From NCBI GenBank assembly GCA_023423605.1, contig JAFAFF010000207.1:1-12750 (forward strand): a stretch of DNA of 12,750 nucleotides, read 5' to 3'. The stretch comes from Pseudomonadota bacterium (lineage in GTDB: Bacteria > Pseudomonadota > Gammaproteobacteria > Xanthomonadales > Xanthomonadaceae). Shown one piece after another: positions 7,247-12,750 of the stretch. Position 1 is the stretch's first letter. Each line of letters starts with the position of its first letter. The notes under the pieces are model-generated. The model worked only from the letters and a program-made list of their open reading frames with translations. It was not told where the DNA came from and did not search any database. The translations under genes and the position numbers were made by a program.

Positions 7247-7273
7247 GGTGGGTGACGACCGTTGGTCGTCACC
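7247..7273. repeat. REP-like palindrome, copy 2
   Basis: GGTGACGACC (7251-7260) and GGTCGTCACC (7264-7273) form a perfect 10 bp stem with a GTT loop. It is an exact 26 bp direct repeat of 7179-7204, displaced by 68 bp, and ends 10 bp after the fabV stop codon. The two copies bracket the GTAG hairpin, forming a compound palindromic cluster. Confidence 0.85.
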
Positions 7274-7283
7274 GTCATCGCTC

Positions 7284-8543
7284 TCAGGTCATGTCGACCA
7301 GGTTGTCGATCCTGACATCCGGATCCACATCGGCGTCATAGTCCACGCCCTCCACGCCAAACCCGAACAGACGCAGGAAATCGGCCTTGTAGCCGGCCAG
7401 ATCGCTGATCTCGTACAGGTTCTCGTTGGTCACCTGCGGCCACAGCGCAAGCACCTCGCCCTGCACTTCCGGCGCCATTTCCTTGTAATCGGCACGCAGC
7501 CGGCCTTCCTCGTCCACCAGTGCGACCTGCCGGCCCTGGGCATCGGTGAGATCCCGGCGCAGCCTTTCCACTGCCGTGCCATCGGCCTTGCCGCCGTAGA
7601 GGATGTCGTACAGCACGTCCAGCTGTTCGATGCAGCCTTCGTGCGTGCCCTTTTCCTTCATCACCTTGAACAACAGCGACAGATACAGCGGCATCGTCGG
7701 AATGGCCGAGCTGGCCTGGGTAACCACTGCCTTGAGCACCGAAACGCGCGCGTCGCCACCGATCCTGGCCAGCGTTTCGCGCAGGCCCAGCACCTTGTCG
7801 TCGAGATCCTTCTTGGCCGCGCCGATGGAACCGTTCCAGTAGATGGCCTGGGTGATCTCCTCACCGACATAGGTGAAGGCAGTGGTGGTGCAGCCGTTGG
7901 CGAGCACGCCGGCATCGGCCAGGGCGTTGATCCACATCTGCCAGTCTTCACCGCCCATCACCGCGACGGTACCGGCGACTTCCTCGGCGGTGGCCGGCTG
8001 CAGGGTGGTCTCGGTCAGCACTTCCTTGTCGGTGTCCAGCCCGCGCAGCGTGATCGGTTCACCGATCGGCTTCAGGGTGGAATTGATGATCTCGCCGGTC
8101 TTCGGGTGCCGGCGGCGCGGCGCGGCAAGGCTGTAGACCACCTGGTCGACCTGGCCGAGATCGGCCTTGATCAGTTCGATGACCTTGTCCTTCACTTCGT
8201 CGGAGAAGGCATCGCCATTGATGCTCTTCGCATACAGGCCGGCCTGCTCGGCGTACTTGTGGAAGGCGGCGGAGTTGTACCAGCCGGCGCTGCCAGGCCG
8301 GGTTTCACTGCCGGGCTTTTCGAAGAACACGCCGAGGGTGGCGGCATCGCTGCCGAAGGCCGCCGTGATGCGTGCGGCCAGGCCGTAACCGGTGGAGGCG
8401 CCGATGACCAGCACGCGCTTGGGGCCGTTGACGATCTTCGGCCGTGCCTGGATGTAGTCGATCTGCTGCTTGACCGCGGCGTCGCAGCCGGTGGGATGGG
8501 TGGTGACGCAGATGAAGCCGCGGACGCGCGGTTTGATGACCAT
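7284..8543 (-). CDS. fabV: Enoyl-[acyl-carrier-protein] reductase FabV (NADH)
   Basis: FabV catalyses the last step of each fatty acid elongation cycle, reducing trans-2-enoyl-ACP with NADH in the cytoplasm. The 419-residue product is a little longer than the roughly 400 usual for the family, the extra length being an acidic tail ([19 protein letters not shown]). The N-terminal [20 protein letters not shown] (1-20) is typical, [11 protein letters not shown] (48-58) is the cofactor-binding loop, and Tyr235 and Lys244 form the Y-x8-K active site that separates FabV from the Y-x6-K of FabI. FabV enzymes are known for poor sensitivity to triclosan, so this gene predicts intrinsic tolerance. The ATG at 8541-8543 has GAGG (complement of 8549-8552) 5 nt upstream. 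It stands alone: its 5' side is a 361 bp noncoding region and it converges on fimX. No fatty acid regulator or other fab gene is adjacent. Confidence 0.97.
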   Translation of the reverse strand: MVIKPRVRGFICVTTHPTGCDAAVKQQIDYIQARPKIVNGPKRVLVIGASTGYGLAARITAAFGSDAATLGVFFEKPGSETRPGSAGWYNSAAFHKYAEQAGLYAKSINGDAFSDEVKDKVIELIKADLGQVDQVVYSLAAPRRRHPKTGEIINSTLKPIGEPITLRGLDTDKEVLTETTLQPATAEEVAGTVAVMGGEDWQMWINALADAGVLANGCTTTAFTYVGEEITQAIYWNGSIGAAKKDLDDKVLGLRETLARIGGDARVSVLKAVVTQASSAIPTMPLYLSLLFKVMKEKGTHEGCIEQLDVLYDILYGGKADGTAVERLRRDLTDAQGRQVALVDEEGRLRADYKEMAPEVQGEVLALWPQVTNENLYEISDLAGYKADFLRLFGFGVEGVDYDADVDPDVRIDNLVDMT

Positions 8544-8602
8544 GGAGACCTCGATGTGGGACAGGTGCGATGCGGCATGCGCGCACGCACGGTAACGCGG
8601 GG

Positions 8603-8631
8603 ATCGTAGTGTGCGGAAGGCCTATGCACAA
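8603..8631 (-). promoter_or_regulatory. Candidate sigma-70 promoter of fabV
   Basis: On the minus strand TTGTGC (8631-8626) and TACGAT (8608-8603) are 17 bp apart, the optimal spacing. The -10 box matches consensus at 4 of 6 positions and the -35 at 3 of 6. Transcription would start near 8596, giving a leader of about 53 nt before the fabV ATG. It is the best pair I found in this gap, but it is only a motif match. Confidence 0.35.
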
Positions 8632-8682
8632 CCGACGGCGGCGTATGCGCCAAGGCTTCCGGCGCCTCGATGCCATCGGCAC

Positions 8683-8789
8683 GAGGCCGCGGATGGCCCT
8701 GTGCGGGACACGCCGTAAACCCATCCGTGGGGTCTCGTTTCCGCCCATCCAGGGCTCCAACGGTCCCGCACAGGGCCATCCGCGGCCTC
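8683..8789. repeat. 107 bp element with perfect 27 bp inverted arms
   Basis: Arm one (8683-8709) begins GAGGCCGCGGATGG and arm two (8763-8789) is its exact reverse complement over 27 bp. The 53 bp centre carries two small stems, CCCA-TCCG-TGGG (8720-8731) and GCCC-ATCCA-GGGC (8743-8755), so a transcript could fold as a long stem with two terminal hairpins, cloverleaf-like. The motif CCATCC occurs in both small hairpins and in arm two, and as its complement in arm one. It lies upstream of the candidate fabV promoter and downstream of the secF terminator. It resembles a miniature mobile or REP-type element; no flanking target duplication is clear. Confidence 0.85.
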
Positions 8790-8840
8790 TGCACGGGTCC
8801 ATGCACACATCTCGGCAGAGAGCGTCATGCCCAGGGACAA

Positions 8841-8879
8841 AGGAAAAGAAAAAAGAAAAAGCCGCACGATGTGCGGCTT
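8841..8879 (-). terminator. Rho-independent terminator of the yajC-secD-secF operon
   Basis: AAGCCGCAC (8859-8867) and GTGCGGCTT (8871-8879) form a perfect 9 bp stem with a 3 nt loop. On the minus strand it is followed by a long pyrimidine run that begins TTTTTCTTTTTTCTTTT (complement of 8844-8860). It lies 25 bp after the secF stop codon and closes the operon. Confidence 0.93.
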
Positions 8880-8904
8880 CTTCGACAAACGGATGTGGCG
8901 GGAA

Positions 8905-9879
8905 TCAGGGGCGACGCGCCAGCGCTTCCACGTCCTTGGCCTTGGGCAGCAGGTCCTGCTTGGTTACCGCCAGCACGCCCATGGTCAACAGTGGGCAGGC
9001 GATGAAGATGGAGGACAGCGTACCGATCACCGCGCCGATCATCTGGCTCAGCGCCAGCCCTTCCAGCGAACCGCCACCGTACAGGTACAGCGCCAGCACG
9101 GACAGGAAGAACACCAGCGAGGTGATGATGGTGCGCGACAGCGTCTGGTTGATCGAACGGTTCATCACTTCCAGCGGATCAACGCGCAGGCTGCGGAAGT
9201 TCTCGCGGACGCGGTCGAACACCACGATGGTGTCGTTGATGGAGAAACCCATCACCGACAACAGGCCGGCCAGCACGGTCAGGTCGAATTCGCGGCCACT
9301 GAAGGAGAAGTAGCCCGCCACCACCAGCACGTCGAACAGCGTGGTGATGATGGCCACCACGGCGAACTTCCATTCGAAGCGGAAACCGATGTAGATCAGG
9401 AAACCGACCAGCACGAACAGGGCGGCGTACAGGCCGTTCAGGGCCAGCTCCTTGCCCACCTGCGGACCGACGAACTCCGAGGACAGCACCGTGGCGGCGT
9501 TGTCCTGCAGCGACACCGCGGTGCGCACGGCTTCGGCGGTACGGTTGTTGGCTTCGCCTGCGTTCTCGCCTTCGGCCACGTCCTGCGGCTGCAGGCGGAT
9601 CAGCAGGTCACTGCCGCTGCCGAAGCTCTGCACCTGGGCGCCGGCATAACCGGCGCTTTCCAGATGATCGCGCACGGCATCGACGTCGGCGGGCTTGTCA
9701 AAACGCACTTCCACCACGGTGCCGCCGGTGAAGTCCAGCGCGTAGTTGAAGCCCTTGCCGATGATTGTGCCCAGCGCGGCGACGAACACCAGCGCGGCGA
9801 TACCCACGGCTATCCAGCGGGTACGCATGAAATCGAACTTCGTGTCGTTCGGAATCAGATGGAGCGGGAACAGTTTCAT
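8905..9879 (-). CDS. secF: Protein translocase subunit SecF
   Basis: SecF pairs with SecD in the inner membrane to form the SecDF unit, which uses the proton gradient to pull exported proteins out of the SecYEG channel on the periplasmic side. The 324-residue product is near the family norm. A first membrane segment (about 22-42) leads to the signature ALDFTGGTVVEVRF (47-60) and a periplasmic domain (about 60-140). Five more membrane segments follow; VMGFSINDTIVVFDRVREN (209-227) contains Asp216, equivalent to the conserved membrane aspartate of E. coli SecF. The start at 9877-9879 is set by AAGGA (complement of 9889-9893) 9 nt upstream and by the typical MKLFPLHLIPND beginning; the frame is open further upstream into the secD coding end but is not family sequence. 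The gap to the secD stop is 19 bp, which holds this ribosome binding site. Confidence 0.97.
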   Translation of the reverse strand: MKLFPLHLIPNDTKFDFMRTRWIAVGIAALVFVAALGTIIGKGFNYALDFTGGTVVEVRFDKPADVDAVRDHLESAGYAGAQVQSFGSGSDLLIRLQPQDVAEGENAGEANNRTAEAVRTAVSLQDNAATVLSSEFVGPQVGKELALNGLYAALFVLVGFLIYIGFRFEWKFAVVAIITTLFDVLVVAGYFSFSGREFDLTVLAGLLSVMGFSINDTIVVFDRVRENFRSLRVDPLEVMNRSINQTLSRTIITSLVFFLSVLALYLYGGGSLEGLALSQMIGAVIGTLSSIFIACPLLTMGVLAVTKQDLLPKAKDVEALARRP

Positions 9880-9898
9880 TGATGTCGATCCTTTCCCG

Positions 9899-11752
9899 TC
9901 AGATGGCCAGGGACTTGAGCTTCTTGCGGCGGCTGTAGAGCAGCACGGCAAGGGCGCGGGAAACGGTGATGGCGGTGAACATCGAAGCGATGATGCCGAC
10001 GATCATGGTCACGGCGAAACCCTTCAGCGGACCGGTACCGAACGCATACAGCGCCACGCCGGCGAGGATGCCGGTCAGGTTGGCGTCCAGGATGGTGCCC
10101 GATGCCTTCTCGTAGCCGGCCACGATGGCCGCCTTGGCCGGCATGCCGGCACGCAGTTCCTCGCGGATACGCTCGTTGATCAGCACGTTGGCATCCACCG
10201 ACAGGCCGATGGACAACGCCAGGCCGGCAAAGCCCGGCAGGGTCATGGTCGCGCCGAACAGGGACATCACCGCCACCACGATCAGCAGGTTGAACAGCAT
10301 CGCCACCGAGGTGATCACGCCGAACATGCGGTAGTAGATGGTGAAGAACAGCAGCGTGAACAGGAATGCGAAGCCGACCGCGGTGACGCCGCGCTCGACG
10401 TTCTCCGCGCCCAGGCTGGGGCCGACGATCTTCTCTTCGACGAAGTCCATCGGCGCGGCCAGCGAGCCGGACTTCAGCAGCTTGGCCAGGTCTTCGGCTT
10501 CCTTCTTCTCCAGGCCGGTGGTCTGGAAGTTCTTGCCGAACACACCGTTGACGTTGGCCACCGAGATCACTTCTTCCTTGACGCGGAAGCTGCGCACTTC
10601 CTTGCCATCAACGGTTTCCACCGATGGGATGCGCTCGGTGTAGACCACCGCCATCGGCTTGTTGACGTTGGCGCTGGTGAAATCGAACATGCGCTGCCCG
10701 CCGACGTTGTTCAGCGTCACGCTGACCGCCGGGGAGCCGTTCTGGTCGGTCATCGCCTGCGCTGCCACCATCTGGTCGCCGGTGACGATCACGCGCTTGG
10801 CCAGCAGCACCGGGCCACGATTGTCGCGCAGCTGGTAGACCTTCGCTTCCGGCGGGATGCGACCGGTGGCGATGGCATCCTGCGCGTTGCCTTCGATGAC
10901 GGCACGGTATTCCAGGGTGGCGGTGGCGCCGATCATGCGCTTGGCTTCGGCGGTGTCCTGCACGCCCGGCAGCTGCACCACCACGCGGTCGGCACCCTGG
11001 CGCTGGATGATCGGCTCGGCCACGCCGAGCTGGTTGACGCGGTTGCGCAGCGTGTTGACGTTCTGCTCGATCGCGCCGTTGGCGATCTCGGTCAGTTCGG
11101 CCTGCGGCAGGGTCACGGTCACGCGGTTGCCGCTGACTTCGTATCCCAGCGTGGGCTGCGCCTTGAACAGTGCATCGCGGGCACGCAGGCCGGCGCCCTC
11201 GCCCGCCGACGGGCTGAGGTTGGCGACGATGCTGTCATCGGCACGGCGTTCGACCGACTGGTACGGGATACGCGCATCGCGCAGGCTGGTGCGCACGTCT
11301 TCGGTATAGGCGTCCAGGCGCTTGTCCAGCGCCGCCTTCTGGTCCACCTGCAGCACGAAGTGCACGCCGCCCTGCAGGTCCAGGCCCAGCACCATCGGCG
11401 CGGCGCCAAGGTTGGACAGCCACTCCGGCACGGTGGATGCCAGGTTCAGGGCCACCACGTAGTTCTCGCCGACGCTCTGCTTGAGCACGTCGTTGGCGGC
11501 GGTCTGCGCCTGCAGGTCGGGCAGACGGACGATCAGGCTGTCGCCTTCCTTCTCCGCGGCCAGTGGCGTCACGCCGCCCTGTTTCAAGTCGGCCAGCACG
11601 CGCTCGCGCAGGGCATCGTCGATCTGTCCGCCACGGTTGGCGGTGATCTGGATGGCCGGATCCTTCTGGTAGATGTTGGGCAGCGCGTACAGCGTGCTGA
11701 TCGCCAGGACGATCAGGATGACGACGTACTTCCAGCGTGGAAATTCAAGCAT
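9899..11752 (-). CDS. secD: Protein translocase subunit SecD
   Basis: SecD is the larger partner of SecF in the proton-driven Sec accessory complex of the inner membrane. The 617-residue length matches E. coli SecD. The order is: first membrane segment (about 8-26), a large periplasmic region with GLDLQGGVHFVLQVD (123-137) at its P1 domain and the P1-head insertion (about 230-435), then five membrane segments from about 455 to 607. GLSVDANVLINERIREEL (516-533) holds Asp520, the conserved aspartate of the proton path. The start MLEFPRWKY (ATG at 11750-11752) is preceded by AGGA (complement of 11761-11764) with an 8 nt spacer; an upstream ATG at 11774-11776 in frame would add eight residues and overlap the hairpin and ribosome binding site, so I reject it. 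The gene lies 61 bp after yajC and 19 bp before secF in one operon. Confidence 0.97.
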   Translation of the reverse strand: MLEFPRWKYVVILIVLAISTLYALPNIYQKDPAIQITANRGGQIDDALRERVLADLKQGGVTPLAAEKEGDSLIVRLPDLQAQTAANDVLKQSVGENYVVALNLASTVPEWLSNLGAAPMVLGLDLQGGVHFVLQVDQKAALDKRLDAYTEDVRTSLRDARIPYQSVERRADDSIVANLSPSAGEGAGLRARDALFKAQPTLGYEVSGNRVTVTLPQAELTEIANGAIEQNVNTLRNRVNQLGVAEPIIQRQGADRVVVQLPGVQDTAEAKRMIGATATLEYRAVIEGNAQDAIATGRIPPEAKVYQLRDNRGPVLLAKRVIVTGDQMVAAQAMTDQNGSPAVSVTLNNVGGQRMFDFTSANVNKPMAVVYTERIPSVETVDGKEVRSFRVKEEVISVANVNGVFGKNFQTTGLEKKEAEDLAKLLKSGSLAAPMDFVEEKIVGPSLGAENVERGVTAVGFAFLFTLLFFTIYYRMFGVITSVAMLFNLLIVVAVMSLFGATMTLPGFAGLALSIGLSVDANVLINERIREELRAGMPAKAAIVAGYEKASGTILDANLTGILAGVALYAFGTGPLKGFAVTMIVGIIASMFTAITVSRALAVLLYSRRKKLKSLAI

Positions 11753-11765
11753 TGCCAGGTTCCTG

Positions 11766-11789
11766 CGCGGCGCCATCCCCGGCGCCGCG
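11766..11789 (-). promoter_or_regulatory. Strong hairpin beside the secD ribosome binding site
   Basis: CGCGGCGCC (11766-11774) and GGCGCCGCG (11781-11789) make a perfect all-GC 9 bp stem with a 6 nt loop in the yajC-secD gap. Its edge is only 1 nt from the secD Shine-Dalgarno AGGA (complement of 11761-11764). No T run follows, so it is not a classical terminator. It may set SecD output relative to YajC or protect an mRNA end; the structure is seen, the role is inferred. Confidence 0.5.
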
Positions 11790-11813
11790 GTTGTGCTTCG
11801 GAAAGGGGGCGGC

Positions 11814-12158
11814 TCAGACGGCCGACTTCAGGGTGCCGGCCGGCAGCACGTTGCCGACGGCGCCCTTCTGCACGCGGATGCGCACGTTGTCGGCCACTTC
11901 CAGGGTCACGAAGTTGTCGCCGATGTCGGTCACCACGCCGGCGATGCCGCCGTTGGTCAGCACTTCGTCGCCGCGCTTGATCTTCTCCAGCATGGCCTTG
12001 TGTTCCTTCTGGCGCTTCATCTGCGGGCGGATCATCAGGAAGTACATGATGGCGATCAGGATGACCGGGAAGAGCAGCGTGCTCAGGCCCATGCCCTGCG
12101 GTTGGCCACCGGCGGCCTGGGCGTGGGCGGCGGGAATCAGGAAGGCAAGCAGGTTCAT
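11814..12158 (-). CDS. yajC: Sec translocon accessory subunit YajC
   Basis: YajC is a small inner membrane protein found with SecD and SecF and the SecYEG channel; it is not essential in E. coli. The 114-residue product fits the family. After a short N-terminal stretch (MNLLAFLIPAAHAQAAGGQP) comes one membrane segment at about 24-43 (STLLFPVILIAIMYFLMIRP in part), then a cytoplasmic domain with RPQMKRQKEHKAMLEKIKRG (44-63) and DEVLTNGGIAGVVTDIGDNF (64-83), both typical of YajC. The ATG at 12156-12158 is preceded by AAAGGA (complement of 12165-12170) with a 6 nt spacer. It is the first gene of the yajC-secD-secF transcript, lying 130 bp downstream of the tgt stop codon; that gap holds two hairpins but no obvious promoter. 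Confidence 0.95.
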   Translation of the reverse strand: MNLLAFLIPAAHAQAAGGQPQGMGLSTLLFPVILIAIMYFLMIRPQMKRQKEHKAMLEKIKRGDEVLTNGGIAGVVTDIGDNFVTLEVADNVRIRVQKGAVGNVLPAGTLKSAV

Positions 12159-12186
12159 CGTGGGTCCTTTGGTTGGGCGGCGCTAC

Positions 12187-12202
12187 GGCACCACGAGGTG
12201 CC
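12187..12202 (-). other. Small hairpin upstream of yajC
   Basis: GGCACC (12187-12192) and GGTGCC (12197-12202) form a perfect 6 bp stem with a 4 nt loop. It lies about 28 bp upstream of the yajC start, without a following T run. It is in the position of a leader structure. Confidence 0.3.
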
Positions 12203-12244
12203 AGGGCGCGACCGCGGATCGGGGTCAGCCGTGAAGTATGCCAT

Positions 12245-12270
12245 GGGCCCAGGCGTTCGTCCTTGGGCCC
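12245..12270 (-). other. Hairpin after tgt
   Basis: GGGCCCA (12245-12251) pairs with TGGGCCC (12264-12270); the stem extends by GG/CC past a single bulged base. It begins 18 bp beyond the tgt stop codon on the minus strand. There is no T run after it, so it may be a weak or Rho-dependent end of tgt, or a processing site between tgt and yajC. Confidence 0.4.
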
Positions 12271-12288
12271 TTCGGCAGGGGGGGCCGC

Positions 12289-12750
<462 letters not shown>

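Larger units (their letters stand above)
8544..8904. other. Noncoding region between secF and fabV (361 bp)
   Basis: No gene is supported here. Read from left to right on the plus strand, the stretch holds the fabV ribosome binding site and leader, a candidate fabV promoter (8603-8631), a GC-rich bulged stem (8647-8665), a 107 bp element with perfect 27 bp inverted arms (8683-8789), about 50 bp with no recognised structure apart from an imperfect TGCACGG/CCATGCA palindrome just after the element, and the secF terminator (8841-8879). Frames crossing the inverted repeat are open on both strands but give low-complexity, repeat-derived peptides. Confidence 0.7.

Noticed and set aside
7101..7273. 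A CRISPR array in the tandem repeats.
   Set aside because: The units abut with no unique spacers, are degenerate and only 20 bp long, and no cas gene is present.
7248..8609. A 453-codon plus-strand frame antisense to fabV.
   Set aside because: No domain signature; fabV on the minus strand explains the region fully.
8570..9313. Plus- and minus-strand open frames crossing the secF-fabV gap.
   Set aside because: They read through the inverted repeat, promoter, terminator and secF antisense strand, and give no recognisable protein.
9746..11980. A 744-codon open frame on the plus strand, antisense to secD and secF.
   Set aside because: Its product is His-, Gln- and Arg-rich with no recognisable domain, and the opposite strand carries unmistakable SecD and SecF. 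Such frames are expected in GC-rich DNA.

Overview
The window is a GC-rich piece of a gammaproteobacterial chromosome, most likely Stenotrophomonas or a close relative in the Xanthomonadaceae. This rests on three observations: a FimX-type REC-PAS-GGDEF-EAL protein, FabV as the enoyl-ACP reductase, and a GTAG-type palindromic repeat of the kind known in Stenotrophomonas maltophilia. The genus is an inference; no species marker is present. Eleven genes are supported. Two are cut by the window edges: selO on the left (3' end missing) and tgt on the right (5' end missing). No RNA gene, prophage, insertion sequence, CRISPR array or toxin-antitoxin pair is visible.

Layout. Positions 1-1592 hold selO (protein AMPylase) and a glutathione S-transferase, both on the minus strand. 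Positions 1661-1933 hold a cold shock protein with a strong intrinsic terminator, preceded by a leader/promoter region that reaches an RluA-family pseudouridine synthase (2207-3142, minus). Divergent from that enzyme is a plus-strand run: yaeQ, then an HI0933-family flavoprotein starting 5 bp after the yaeQ stop, then fimX (5025-7094). FimX ends tail to tail with fabV (7284-8543, minus). The 189 bp between them holds a short tandem array and a cluster of REP-like palindromes. Upstream of fabV is a 361 bp gap with a probable promoter, a 107 bp element with perfect 27 bp inverted arms, and the terminator of the next operon. The rest is the conserved tgt-yajC-secD-secF cluster, all minus strand.

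How the genes work together. YajC, SecD and SecF form the accessory membrane complex of the Sec translocon, which uses the proton motive force to help finish protein export. Tgt is its usual neighbour and makes the queuosine tRNA modification. FabV reduces enoyl-ACP in fatty acid elongation. FimX is predicted to be a catalytically dead c-di-GMP receptor that controls type IV pili. The other genes are housekeeping or stress-related (CspA, SelO, GST, pseudouridine synthase, YaeQ, flavoprotein) and show no shared pathway.

The coding content is ordinary core genome. The least explained material is between genes: the long inverted repeat upstream of fabV, the REP and tandem-repeat cluster between fimX and fabV, and GC-rich hairpins placed between tgt, yajC and secD, one of them directly beside the secD ribosome binding site.
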